A model generated the notes under the pieces. The model was not told the DNA's origin. It was given only the letters and a program-made list of their open reading frames with translations, and made no database searches. A stretch of DNA of 64,000 nt from SIRX01 sp965214475. Lineage in GTDB: Bacteria; Actinomycetota; Rubrobacteria; Rubrobacterales; Rubrobacteraceae. The stretch lies in contig OZ243953.1 of the NCBI GenBank assembly GCA_965214475.1, positions 3,224,001-3,288,000 on the forward strand, written 5' to 3'. Below are positions 17,778 to 26,056 of this stretch, piece after piece. Position numbers and translations under genes: made by a program. Position 1 is the first letter of the stretch, and each line of letters begins with the position of its first letter.

Positions 17778-18620
17778 GTGCGAATAGTGCAGATGTCGGA
17801 TATTCACGTGGGCTCGGGGCTCTTTGACGCGGACCTCCTTACGGCGGCTATCGAGGAGACGAACGAAATGCAGCCCGATCTCGTCGCCATTGCCGGCGAC
17901 CTTACTATGGAGGGGTTGCGCTGGGAGTTCGAAGAGGCGAAGGCATACCTCGACCGCCTGGAATGTCCAAACGTTGCCGTTGTGATGGGCAACCACGATG
18001 CACACAGCGTCGGATACTGGCATTTCGAAGAATTTTTCGGCGCCCGGGAGCGGGCTTTGACGGTTCCCGGGCCTGAAGGCGAGGCGAAGGTGGTCGCCCT
18101 GGACTCCACCAAGCCAGACTTGCACGAGGGAGAGGTTGGACGGGAACACTATGCCTGGCTCGCGTCGGAGTTTCGGGACTGGGACCAGGGGCCGAAGATC
18201 CTTATAGTCCACCACCATATCCTGGCCGTTCCCGGAACGGGCCGCGACGTGAACAACCTCCGCGACGCTGGAGACGTAATGGCTATCCTGCGCGAGCTAG
18301 AAGTGGACATAGTGCTCTCCGGCCACCGGCACGTGCCGTATGTATGGAGCATCTCGGGCGTCAGGATCGTCCACTCCGGCACCGCATCGACCTACCGGGT
18401 GCGGGGCGTCATGCCACCCTCCTATAACGTCATCGACATAGACCAAGAGAGTGTGAGGATAACCCTCAAACAGCCGGGCAAAGGCAAGGATGGCGAAGAA
18501 CCTCTCGCCAGTTTCGCCCGTGAGGCGTCAAAGAGCAGCGAATTTTACCCGGCATTCGACCGCTACGTCCGCTACGACGAGCTGCCGTTCCTTTCTGGAC
18601 GGCCGGAGGATTTCTCTTAA
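17778..18620 (+). CDS. calcineurin-like metallophosphoesterase, copy 2
   Basis: 280 residues from the GTG at 17778, which follows GGAGAGGAG at good spacing; the start matches that of copy 1 (VRIVQMSD against MKIVQMSD). All metal-ligand motifs are kept (DIHV, GDLTMEG, GNHDAHS, HHHILAVPG, GHRH). It is a tandem paralogue of the upstream gene, with long identical blocks in the central region and a diverged C terminus. Retention of both catalytic sets suggests two substrates or dosage rather than decay. Confidence 0.85.
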   Translation: MRIVQMSDIHVGSGLFDADLLTAAIEETNEMQPDLVAIAGDLTMEGLRWEFEEAKAYLDRLECPNVAVVMGNHDAHSVGYWHFEEFFGARERALTVPGPEGEAKVVALDSTKPDLHEGEVGREHYAWLASEFRDWDQGPKILIVHHHILAVPGTGRDVNNLRDAGDVMAILRELEVDIVLSGHRHVPYVWSISGVRIVHSGTASTYRVRGVMPPSYNVIDIDQESVRITLKQPGKGKDGEEPLASFAREASKSSEFYPAFDRYVRYDELPFLSGRPEDFS

Positions 18621-18976
18621 CTCCCGATAAACTCTTCACCTTCGGGCTGTCCGGTATGCTCGAAAGCCCGCCGGAGTAGCTCTCGGCCTTCTTCGAGTTC
18701 CTCGTCGGAGCGGGCCTTTGACTCAACGGTCTTTACACTCTCTTCCAGGTCTTCTTCGATAAACGTGATCTCCGGCAGGCCTATTATGATCTCCCGGATC
18801 TGGCGGTAGATAAAGTCCGGCTCCCCGGCGTAAGCCCAACACTGGCGAGCCCGGACCCAGGCCCAGCCTTTCATACGGACCGTGTTCTCGATGTCCTCGT
18901 CTTCAAGGCCATACATCTCGATCCGGAGCCGGTGTTCGGTTATTACCTCGGGCCGTATGCGGACGCGTGCGATCAT
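18617..18976 (-). CDS. hypothetical protein
   Basis: 119 residues, strongly acidic in its C-terminal half, rich in Trp around WAWVRARQCW, with no membrane segment. I do not recognise the family. It converges on copy 2 of the metallophosphoesterase with a four-base overlap, and no other gene shares its strand nearby until the terminator at 19043. Confidence 0.6.
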   Translation of the reverse strand: MIARVRIRPEVITEHRLRIEMYGLEDEDIENTVRMKGWAWVRARQCWAYAGEPDFIYRQIREIIIGLPEITFIEEDLEESVKTVESKARSDEELEEGRELLRRAFEHTGQPEGEEFIGS

Positions 18977-19042
18977 GGAACCAGTCTACAGCAGGCGCTT
19001 AGACTTTATCTTCACCCCGCAGAAGTAAAAATCGCACACAAG

Positions 19043-19086
19043 AAGATCACCCCGCGCAGGGTTTGAGCCTTACGCGGGGTGATCTT
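19043..19086 (-). terminator. strong hairpin terminator for the osmoprotectant operon
   Basis: Perfect 14-base arms (19043-19056 and 19073-19086; AAGATCACCCCGCG and its complement) around a 16-base loop. On the minus strand it lies 25 bases beyond the stop of the substrate-binding protein gene and is followed by a T-rich run. It may also shield the convergent strand. Confidence 0.8.
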
Positions 19087-19111
19087 TACCCACTACCTTA
19101 GCGAATTATGT

Positions 19112-20047
19112 TTATTCCAGCAGCCCAGCTTCTTTGAGATGCTCCTCAGCCACGGCAGCAGGGTCCTCGTTATCGAGGTCTACCCGGCCGTTCAGTGTCT
19201 GCATGGTTTTTAGGTCCAAAGACTCTGTGACGGGGTTTATGACACCCGCAACGTCTTCGTTATTGTTCAGAAATTTTTGCTCGATGACCGGGGCCGGATG
19301 ATAGAAGGGCCAAATGTTCTTGCTGTCCTCCACAACTACCAGGTCGTCGGAGCGGAGTTGTCCGTCGGTAGTAAAACCGATCGCCACGTCCGCATCACCC
19401 TGCCGGAGTGCTTGATAGCGCAAGCCAAGATCGTTGACGACCTTGACCTCTTTGAAGTCAGTGTTCGGATACGACTCTTCTATGTTCGAGAAACCGTCCG
19501 ATCGCTGCTGAAACTCTGAGAAGGAAGCGAGGATGAGGTTCGGCGACGCCTCGGCGAGGTCTTCGAGTGTCTTCAGGCCATACTCGTCGGCGACGTCCTT
19601 ACGCACGGCTATACCGTAGGTGTTGTTAAAGCTGGCCTGTTTCAGCATGGTGGCCGCCGGGTCGCGCTTCTCATAGAGTTCCTCGGTCTTGTCGTAGGTA
19701 CCCTTGGGGGTGTCGAACTGCTCGCCCTCGTAGCCGAGCGCTGTTACTAGAGCCGTACCAGTGTACTCTGGGTACATGTCTATCTCGCCAGACTGGAGGG
19801 CTTTATCCAGCACGGTCACGTTGCCGAGGTCGAGCCTTTTATTTACGTTGTAGCCGTCGGCTTCCAGGGCCTGGGAGTAGAGTTCGCCGAGGATTACCTG
19901 CTCGGTAAAGTTCTTGGAGCCGACCGTGATCTCTCCTTTACTCTCCTGGCTGCCGGAGCCGCCTCCGCTGCCACAGGCCACCAGCGCCGTCATCGTGAAG
20001 GCCAGCAGCGCAGCCGTTACCGCCCGTATCATTACTTTGTGCTTCAA
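19112..20047 (-). CDS. glycine betaine/choline-type ABC transporter substrate-binding lipoprotein
   Basis: 311 residues. The signal peptide ends in a lipobox LVAC with the lipidated C25, followed by a glycine/serine spacer. The mature part is an OpuAC/OpuCC-type binding domain (VGSKNFTEQVILGELYSQ, then the later EYTGTAL). It captures compatible solutes outside the membrane. It is the last gene of the minus-strand operon ATPase, permease, permease, binding protein, just before the terminator. Which solute it prefers cannot be read. Confidence 0.9.
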   Translation of the reverse strand: MKHKVMIRAVTAALLAFTMTALVACGSGGGSGSQESKGEITVGSKNFTEQVILGELYSQALEADGYNVNKRLDLGNVTVLDKALQSGEIDMYPEYTGTALVTALGYEGEQFDTPKGTYDKTEELYEKRDPAATMLKQASFNNTYGIAVRKDVADEYGLKTLEDLAEASPNLILASFSEFQQRSDGFSNIEESYPNTDFKEVKVVNDLGLRYQALRQGDADVAIGFTTDGQLRSDDLVVVEDSKNIWPFYHPAPVIEQKFLNNNEDVAGVINPVTESLDLKTMQTLNGRVDLDNEDPAAVAEEHLKEAGLLE

Positions 20048-20051
20048 GATT

Positions 20052-20717
20052 TTACTTTCCTTTCTTTTTCGCTATCCGGAGCCCCTTCGGGGTAGATATT
20101 TTTTCGAGCCCTCCAAAGAGAAACTCCGTCATTACCGCCAGTATCGCCACCGGTATCGCCCCGGCGAACATTGCCGGGTAATTGAAGCCCGAGAATCCGA
20201 AGACGATAAAATCTCCGAGGCCGCCTCCGCCGACGAATGTTGCGAGCGTCGCACCCGCCACCACCTGAACAGCCGAGGTTCGGATGCCGGCAAAGATGAC
20301 GGGAGCCGCCAGTGGAATCCGCACGCCGGCCAGTATTTGCCATCTCGAGAGGCCCATGCCGCGGGCGGAGTCTATGACTCGCTCGTCCACCTGATTGAGA
20401 CCCGTCACGGTGTTTATCAGGATGGGCGGTATAGAAAGTAGGATAAGCGCGGCTTCGGCGGTCCAGTACCCGATGCCCAGAAATATAAGGAAGAAGGCCA
20501 GCAAGGCGATGTCCGGGATACCGCGTCCGAGATTGGTGAAGTTGACGGTGGCGAGGGCGAGTCGTGGCGAGCCGCCGACCGCCACCGCTAGCGGTATGGA
20601 GATCAGGATTCCCACCAGGAGCGCCAGTACTGAAAGTTCGATGTGACGGTAGACGGCATCGGCCCACTCGGGGGTCTGGATTTGGTCTATGAAGTCTGCG
20701 GTAAATCCCCCGAACAT
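20052..20717 (-). CDS. osmoprotectant ABC transporter permease (OpuBB/OpuCB type)
   Basis: 221 residues, five to six hydrophobic segments, and the binding-protein-dependent transport signature ARGMGLSRWQILAGVRIPLA, which docks on the ATPase. It starts two bases after the other permease stops. Two non-identical permeases with a shared ATPase are normal for Opu/Pro systems. Confidence 0.9.
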   Translation of the reverse strand: MFGGFTADFIDQIQTPEWADAVYRHIELSVLALLVGILISIPLAVAVGGSPRLALATVNFTNLGRGIPDIALLAFFLIFLGIGYWTAEAALILLSIPPILINTVTGLNQVDERVIDSARGMGLSRWQILAGVRIPLAAPVIFAGIRTSAVQVVAGATLATFVGGGGLGDFIVFGFSGFNYPAMFAGAIPVAILAVMTEFLFGGLEKISTPKGLRIAKKKGK

Positions 20718-20718
20718 C

Positions 20719-21414
20719 TCAGGCCGCCTTTCCCGCGCGCCGGGCCCAGGGGCGCAGCAAACCTTCTACCCGGTAGAGTCCGACATCGGCGGAGATCGCT
20801 ATGGCCGCCACCAGTACCGCCGCGGCGATTACGGGGGTTGCGAATTGACTGCCTATCCCATCGAAGATCGGTTTCCCAAGTCCTCCGGCTCCTACGAAGG
20901 CCGCGATGCTGGCTATGCCAATGACCGTGACGGTGGCGATGCGAATACCGGCTACTATGACCGGCAGGGCTAGTGGGATCTCCACCCCAATGAGGATCTG
21001 CCGCTCGGTGAGGCCCATGCCGCGGGCGGCGTCTTTGGTGTCCTCCGGGACCGAGTCGAGGCCGGTTACGGTGTTTCGGATCAGGATCAGCAGCGAATAC
21101 GCCGTTAGCGCCACGAGGACCGGCGGCCGGCCTATACCCATTATCGGGATGAGCATCACGAAGAACGCCAGGCTCGGGATCGTGTACAGGATGCCGGTGA
21201 AGGCTGTTATAGGACCGTAGAGCCAGCGTTTCCTGTGGGCGAGGATGCCGATTGGTATTGAGATCAGCAACGCCACTGTCACGGGCACGAGTGAGAGAAT
21301 CAAATGCTGCCAGAGAAACGTCAGCATACCGTCCGGGCCAGTGATGTGGCTGAGGAGCCAACCGAAATCTATAAACGGTTGGCTCTCCTGTTCGATGGAA
21401 AAGTCGTTATCCAT
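20719..21414 (-). CDS. osmoprotectant ABC transporter permease (OpuBD/OpuCD type)
   Basis: 231 residues with the coupling motif ARGMGLTERQILIGVEIPLA and five or more membrane helices. Its start overlaps the end of the ATPase gene by eight bases. It forms a heteromeric channel with the 20052-20717 permease. Confidence 0.9.
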   Translation of the reverse strand: MDNDFSIEQESQPFIDFGWLLSHITGPDGMLTFLWQHLILSLVPVTVALLISIPIGILAHRKRWLYGPITAFTGILYTIPSLAFFVMLIPIMGIGRPPVLVALTAYSLLILIRNTVTGLDSVPEDTKDAARGMGLTERQILIGVEIPLALPVIVAGIRIATVTVIGIASIAAFVGAGGLGKPIFDGIGSQFATPVIAAAVLVAAIAISADVGLYRVEGLLRPWARRAGKAA

Positions 21415-22381
21415 CCTCGACGCTCCGGCTCAACTCCCGGATGTTGTCTAGCGTTATCGTGCCCCGGTTGCCGTTTCCGTTGGAGCCATCTTCAGAATAC
21501 ACCAAACCTCGTTCGGCGTCGGAGCCTATTAGCTCGGAAAGCGCATCTTTCAAGGAGAGATTTTCGTTGATGCGTGGTAGGTTTTCGCCGTTTTGGTCGT
21601 AGGGCTCCAGATCTACGTCCCCGACCCGGGTGAGAGAGAGATTCTTGAGAACCCGGTCGGTCCCGACGAACGAGGACACGAACTCAGAATCCGGCTCTGA
21701 GAGGATTTTATGCGGCGTGTCGTATTGGGCGAGGACGCCACCTTGCTTCAAGATGGCGATACGGTCGCCCATCTTTATCGCCTCGTCTATGTCATGGGTG
21801 ACGAAAACGATGGTTTTTTTGATGCCCTCCTGAATGCTCAAGAACTCTTCTTGCAGGCGGGTACGGGTGATTGGGTCCACCGCCCCGAAAGGCTCGTCCA
21901 TGAGCATTATGGGCGGGTCCGCCGCCATCGCCCGCGCCACCCCGACGCGCTGCTGCTGGCCGCCGGAAAGTTCCGTTGGATAGCGGTCCCGGTAATCGTC
22001 CGGGGGAAGGCCGACGAGTTCCAGCAGTTCATTGGTACGCTCCCACATCCGGTCTTTGTCCCATTCCAAGAGCTTTGGGACGGTGGCTACGTTGTCGGCG
22101 ATGGTGCGGTGAGGAAAGAGGCCGATGCCTTGAATGGCGTAGCCGATCTTGCGTCGCAGTTCGGTGGCGCTCTTTTCGGTTACCGATTCTCCGTCTATCA
22201 GGATGTCGCCGGAGGAGATCTCTACCAGCCGATTGACCATCCGCATAGTGGTGGTTTTGCCACAGCCCGAAGGCCCCACCAACACACAGATCTCCCCTTC
22301 AGGAATTTCGAAGGAGAGATCCTTGACTACCGGCTCTTCCGTGCCAGGGTAGGTCTTGTAGACCCCTTTAAACTCGATCAT
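21407..22381 (-). CDS. osmoprotectant ABC transporter ATP-binding protein
   Basis: 324 residues from the ATG at 22381, which has GGGAG upstream; another in-frame ATG at 22393 lacks a convincing site. Walker A GPSGCGKT, signature LSGGQQQR and Walker B IMLMDEPFGA are present. The C-terminal 85 residues resemble at most one degenerate CBS repeat, so the ionic-strength sensing seen with tandem CBS domains in OpuA may be weak. It is the first gene of the operon; its promoter candidate is at 22494-22520. Confidence 0.9.
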   Translation of the reverse strand: MIEFKGVYKTYPGTEEPVVKDLSFEIPEGEICVLVGPSGCGKTTTMRMVNRLVEISSGDILIDGESVTEKSATELRRKIGYAIQGIGLFPHRTIADNVATVPKLLEWDKDRMWERTNELLELVGLPPDDYRDRYPTELSGGQQQRVGVARAMAADPPIMLMDEPFGAVDPITRTRLQEEFLSIQEGIKKTIVFVTHDIDEAIKMGDRIAILKQGGVLAQYDTPHKILSEPDSEFVSSFVGTDRVLKNLSLTRVGDVDLEPYDQNGENLPRINENLSLKDALSELIGSDAERGLVYSEDGSNGNGNRGTITLDNIRELSRSVEDG

Positions 22382-22493
22382 TGCATCTCCCATATTTCCA
22401 GGGATAGAAACCGTTGCTGCAGACTTTTCTGAAACTTCCAGACATCACGATGACCTTTCCTGACTCCTTATCGGGTGGGTACATTGATGAATA

Positions 22494-22520
22494 AGTATAG
22501 TCCATTCTCCGCGCCGTCAA
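22494..22520 (-). promoter_or_regulatory. promoter candidate of the osmoprotectant operon
   Basis: On the minus strand TTGACG (22515-22520) and TATACT (22494-22499) are separated by 15 bases; shifting to TTTGAC gives 16. Both hexamers are close to the vegetative consensus. A leader of about 110 bases separates it from the ATPase start. The divergent FAD oxidoreductase gene starts at 22565. Confidence 0.55.
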
Positions 22521-22564
22521 AACCGTTTCCGCGAACCCTCGCATAATTCTGATATACACCAGGG

Positions 22565-23689
22565 ATGCCTTACAGTGGACACAAGCCAAGGATAGTCCTG
22601 GCCGGCGGAGGACATGCCCACCTGCACTCTCTTCTACACGTCACGAAATTTATCGAACGTGGCTGCGAGGTCGTCCTGGTCAACCCATCCTCGTATCTGT
22701 ACTACTCGGGGATGGCGACGGGTGTGATCTCCGGCGTCTACACTCAAGAACAGGACCGCATAGACGTTCGCCACCTCGTAGAGCGCGGAGGTGGACGCTT
22801 CGTCGAAGGCCGGGTAACGGGAGTTCTAACCGAGAGTCGTGAGCTTTCTCTGGAAGATGGAAGCCGAATCTCCTACGACTACGCTTCTCTCTGTATCGGG
22901 AGTGAGGTGGTGGGCTCTTTCGAGGGCGAGAGTCGTATGGTCCCCGTAAAGCCGGTCGAGAATACCGCGGAAATTCGGGACCGCATATTGAAACACAAAG
23001 GAGGTAGTGGACCGAAGGTTCTCGTGGTCGGCGGCGGCGCGGCGGGTTGCGAGGTGGCCGCCAACGCCGCAAACCTCATGGATCGGGAGAATACTGGAGG
23101 AAAGGTCACGATCGCCGAGGCCGGTCCGGCGCTGTTGGGCTCCTCGCCGGAGAAGGCCCAGCGTGAGATCACCTCTTACCTACAGGGGCGCGGTGTGGAA
23201 GTCCTCACGAAGACCCCGATCGTCTCGCATACAGATGGTGTAGCCGAAACAGGGGCGGGACGCACGTTTGAGTTGGATCTGATCGTGGCGTCAGTAGGTA
23301 TAGTGCCCCGTTCTCTAGACCAGGGCTCATACCTACTGACCGGCGAAGATGGCGGGTTATGGGTGAACCATTACTTACAGAGCGTCAGCGACCCGAGAAT
23401 CTTTGGTGGGGGAGATTCGATCTCTTTCCGGGGTGAGGCTCTACCCCGCTTGGGAGTATTCGGTATTCGGCAGGGGCCGGTCCTCTTCCGAAACCTGCTC
23501 GCAGCCCTGGAAGGCCGACCGTTGGAAGAATACAAACCCCAGAAGCGCTACCTATACATCCTAAATTTTGGGGATGGAACCGGACTCGCCGTCTACGGCG
23601 CTTTCTCGTGGCGCGGTCGTCTTGCGATGGACCTAAAACAGTTCATAGACCACAAGTTCATGCGGCGCTATGATGCCTGGGATGCTTAG
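22565..23689 (+). CDS. FAD/NAD(P)-dependent oxidoreductase of the SelD-associated type
   Basis: 374 residues with two dinucleotide-binding folds: GGGHAHLHSL near residue 14 for FAD and VVGGGAAGCEVAANAA near 155 for NAD(P)H. The C-terminal segment ends in a hydrophobic/basic stretch, as in NDH-2-like proteins. The GGGHAH form of the first motif is typical of the flavoprotein fused N-terminal to selenophosphate synthetase in some bacteria; here it stands alone. Likely a membrane-peripheral quinone or sulfur-compound reductase; substrate unknown. ATG start; divergent from the osmoprotectant operon. Confidence 0.8.
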   Translation: MPYSGHKPRIVLAGGGHAHLHSLLHVTKFIERGCEVVLVNPSSYLYYSGMATGVISGVYTQEQDRIDVRHLVERGGGRFVEGRVTGVLTESRELSLEDGSRISYDYASLCIGSEVVGSFEGESRMVPVKPVENTAEIRDRILKHKGGSGPKVLVVGGGAAGCEVAANAANLMDRENTGGKVTIAEAGPALLGSSPEKAQREITSYLQGRGVEVLTKTPIVSHTDGVAETGAGRTFELDLIVASVGIVPRSLDQGSYLLTGEDGGLWVNHYLQSVSDPRIFGGGDSISFRGEALPRLGVFGIRQGPVLFRNLLAALEGRPLEEYKPQKRYLYILNFGDGTGLAVYGAFSWRGRLAMDLKQFIDHKFMRRYDAWDA

Positions 23690-23967
23690 CGACGACCGAT
23701 ACCGAGCAGCAAATAGAGCACGAAGTAGCCTGCGACGGCTGTGATAGCGACCGCGTAGAAGCTGTTAGGGTTCGCCACGCTCCGTTGCTCTTCGGAGAGC
23801 GGCAAAATATTCAACAAAGCCTGCGCTGGAGACTCCAGAAGGATTCCGAGGCTGGCGATAACTTCGGTAAGGCTGTTGGTGTTTGGGTCCACGTCTGCGT
23901 ACACGACGCCTATGTGGAGGAGAATTACCAGTATTACAAAGGCGAGAATAGTGCGGATCAAGGCCAT
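23686..23967 (-). CDS. small membrane protein
   Basis: 93 residues. A hydrophobic N-terminal segment (about 5-22) and a C-terminal helix (about 70-90) flank a polar middle. No recognised family. Its stop overlaps the convergent oxidoreductase gene by four bases, and it follows another small membrane protein gene on the same strand after 18 bases. Confidence 0.6.
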   Translation of the reverse strand: MALIRTILAFVILVILLHIGVVYADVDPNTNSLTEVIASLGILLESPAQALLNILPLSEEQRSVANPNSFYAVAITAVAGYFVLYLLLGIGRR

Positions 23968-23985
23968 AGCTGCGTTCTCCTTCCG

Positions 23986-24318
23986 CTAGGATGCGGTTTT
24001 GCGGCTGCTACTGCCGCGAGTTCCTTCCGAAAGGTCGTTGCGCGGCCCGCCACGCTTCGAGTGGGCCCGTCTCATGCTCAGGCCTTTGAGCAAAAACACG
24101 ACGCCCGCTAACAGAAAGCACACCGCACCCACCGTAAAAGTCACCAGATCCCGCATCAACACACCCGTGGCGGCTGCGGCCCCCGGCACCCACCAGATGG
24201 CGAACAGCCAGCCTACCTGCCGCGTGTTAGGGTTGGTAGACATGTACACGCCAAGACCTATGCCGGCAAGGAATACCAGCAACAACAAAATTCCCAAAAG
24301 GGTTAAGACAACGCCCAT
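23986..24318 (-). CDS. small membrane protein
   Basis: 110 residues with three hydrophobic segments and a basic C-terminal tail (RRAHSKRGGPRN). An N-terminal glycine-rich helix starts almost at the initiator. Probably an inner-membrane protein; family not recognised. Possibly cotranscribed with the gene at 23686-23967. Confidence 0.6.
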   Translation of the reverse strand: MGVVLTLLGILLLLVFLAGIGLGVYMSTNPNTRQVGWLFAIWWVPGAAAATGVLMRDLVTFTVGAVCFLLAGVVFLLKGLSMRRAHSKRGGPRNDLSEGTRGSSSRKTAS

Positions 24319-24393
24319 CTCTCTATATTACCGGAAAGAAAGCACTTTCAACAGACTACTGTGGCCGCGCCGCAAAAAAGTCCGGAGGTGGGG

Positions 24394-24774
24394 TCATCGT
24401 CGACTCATCTCCCGCCGGTAAACTTTCATTTCTTCTAAAAACTCGTCCCAGGATTGGAGGGGACATTCCAGGCGATTGTTATACAAAGAGAATTTGTGGA
24501 TCAGCTCGTGCCGGGCTGATTCGGTATCGGAGATGGCGCGAGGATGGGCCACTATCAAGACTTCCCAATCCTCTTCTTCCTTGATGTTGTTTATAGCCTC
24601 TTTTATGCCGGAACGATGATAGAGAAGGGTGCCGGGGGCCTGAAGGTCTTCGTAGGTCGACACCAGCTCGTGGCCGTGCTCGGCGGCGTAGGAGTCGATG
24701 AGGGATCGCTGGTCTTCGAGGGAGGGGAGTTCTCCTTCGATATCTGTCCTGATGTACGATGCCGCCCGTGCCAC
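24394..24774 (-). CDS. degenerate serine-recombinase N-terminal domain protein
   Basis: 126 residues from the GTG at 24774; a start at 24822 is also possible but runs into the tRNA-Pro promoter region. The sequence follows the resolvase catalytic fold (ASYIRTDIEGELPSLEDQ, then IDSYAAEHGHELV), but the position of the catalytic Ser after the first strand's Arg reads Thr (YIRTD). No DNA-binding domain follows. Inactive as a recombinase on present evidence; it may be a remnant or a reused domain. It sits beside tRNA-Pro. Confidence 0.55.
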   Translation of the reverse strand: MARAASYIRTDIEGELPSLEDQRSLIDSYAAEHGHELVSTYEDLQAPGTLLYHRSGIKEAINNIKEEEDWEVLIVAHPRAISDTESARHELIHKFSLYNNRLECPLQSWDEFLEEMKVYRREMSRR

Positions 24775-24831
24775 GTCGGAGCGATGATAGCATGCGGCGC
24801 GTCTGGTATTATCCCGGTGCAAGCGGTACGT

Positions 24832-24905
24832 CGGGACGTGGCGCAGTCTGGTAGCGCACTCGGCTGGGGGCCGAGTGGTCGCCGGTTCAAATCCGGCCGT
24901 CCCGA
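24832..24905 (+). tRNA. tRNA-Pro (anticodon GGG)
   Basis: Full cloverleaf: acceptor CGGGACG/CGTCCCG, D stem GCGC/GCGC, anticodon stem CTCGG/CCGAG with loop CTGGGGG, T stem GCCGG/CCGGC with TTCAAAT. Anticodon GGG reads proline codons. CCA is not encoded. A TATTAT at 24807-24812 could be its -10 box. Confidence 0.95.
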
Positions 24906-24946
24906 CTTTTGCGGTAATACGGAACTCTCAGAAAGGCCGCGGAGCG

Positions 24947-25066
24947 TTGGATACACTCAATCTACTACTGGGCATCATGGGCTTTATGGTCATGATCGCG
25001 ATCTTCTTTTTCGGCGGCTTTGTTCTGCTGGACTTTATCTGGGGCCGCCGCGACGGAGACCCGTAA
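24947..25066 (+). CDS. putative 39-residue membrane protein
   Basis: TTG start preceded by GCGGAG. One long hydrophobic helix (about residues 6-30) ends in a charged tail (WGRRDGDP). It is located 42 bases after tRNA-Pro. Small single-span proteins of this type are plausible, but only the hydrophobic pattern supports it. Confidence 0.35.
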   Translation: MDTLNLLLGIMGFMVMIAIFFFGGFVLLDFIWGRRDGDP

Positions 25067-25115
25067 GCCGCGCCACACCGCGAGCTTCCACCATACTCCG
25101 AGACGGCCCGGTTAG

Positions 25116-25874
25116 TTGATCCCCTCACTAAACGACCTGCGTGTCGTACCTCTTGGTAGCTTGAAGCTCCACGAGGCCCATGACGGCAGCCGGCTGTCGC
25201 TACTGGCGGAACGCATCCGGGAAGAAGGAGTCCAGCGACATCCCGTCATTATCTCTCCCCAAGGAGACGACTACCTGGTGTTAGACGGTGCCCACCGCGT
25301 CCAGGTGTTGAAGAACCTCGGCTGTGAGTTCGTCCTCGCCCAGGAGATAGAACCTCCCGAAAAAGCCGAGAGTTGGGGACACCTGCTGAGCATCCCCGAA
25401 GGCTCGAAGCTCCATGAGCTAGAAGCTGTGGAGGTCTCCGGAGATGCCGATTACTGGCTGGCCGAAATAGAACTCGCTGGCGGGGAGCAAGTTTTCGTGA
25501 AGTCCGCGGAACCTGGCCTCGCGAGTGAAGTCGAGGGTCTCTGGGGTTTGCAGAAGCTCTATCCGGAAGGAGGCGTGGTGCATCGGGTGGACCCGGGTAC
25601 ACCCGTCGAGCTCGCGGTAGAAGAAGCGATCATCCGCTACCGGCCTTTCACGCCGGAGGAGCTGGTCGAGGTGGTCCGCTTCGGGTCCGTGTTGCCGGCC
25701 GGAATAACCCGATTCCGGGCGCGAGAACGGATACTCGGGGTTCGCTTTCCTCTGGAGAAGTTGGAGACAGGAAACCTTGAGGAGCGCAACGCAGAACTCC
25801 GGGCTTTCATAGAGGAGCACTGGAAGCAGAACCGGGTACGCTACTATGGCGAGCCGGTAGTGCTCTTCGAGTAG
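25116..25874 (+). CDS. ParB-like N-domain protein (SbnI/serine-kinase-like)
   Basis: 252 residues. Residues 1-90 form a ParB/sulfiredoxin-fold domain with the box LVLDGAHRVQVLKNLG. No helix-turn-helix follows, so it is not a partition protein. The architecture, a ParB box plus an alpha/beta C-terminal domain of similar size, resembles SbnI and the archaeal free-serine kinase SerK, which use this fold for phosphoryl transfer. That role is an inference. The TTG start has no good Shine-Dalgarno. It stands alone between tRNA-Pro and the purine operon. Confidence 0.6.
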   Translation: MIPSLNDLRVVPLGSLKLHEAHDGSRLSLLAERIREEGVQRHPVIISPQGDDYLVLDGAHRVQVLKNLGCEFVLAQEIEPPEKAESWGHLLSIPEGSKLHELEAVEVSGDADYWLAEIELAGGEQVFVKSAEPGLASEVEGLWGLQKLYPEGGVVHRVDPGTPVELAVEEAIIRYRPFTPEELVEVVRFGSVLPAGITRFRARERILGVRFPLEKLETGNLEERNAELRAFIEEHWKQNRVRYYGEPVVLFE

Positions 25875-26056
25875 CTGAAGAGGATAATTCTGGCGAGGGC
25901 GATTCAAAAGGATTTGCCTATGTGTTACATTGCGGCAGTGGCAGAGCAATGTGGCCCTAACAGACCTAGCTGTACCGAACCCGGGCTCGGCCTACTCGAT
26001 TACCCGAATCACTGTGAAAATCCGCGTGAAATCGCGATCAAGGCGGAGGTGAACGC

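Noticed and set aside
25875..26056. Purine or ZTP riboswitch before purA
   Set aside because: I could not find the conserved core of either class in the leader.
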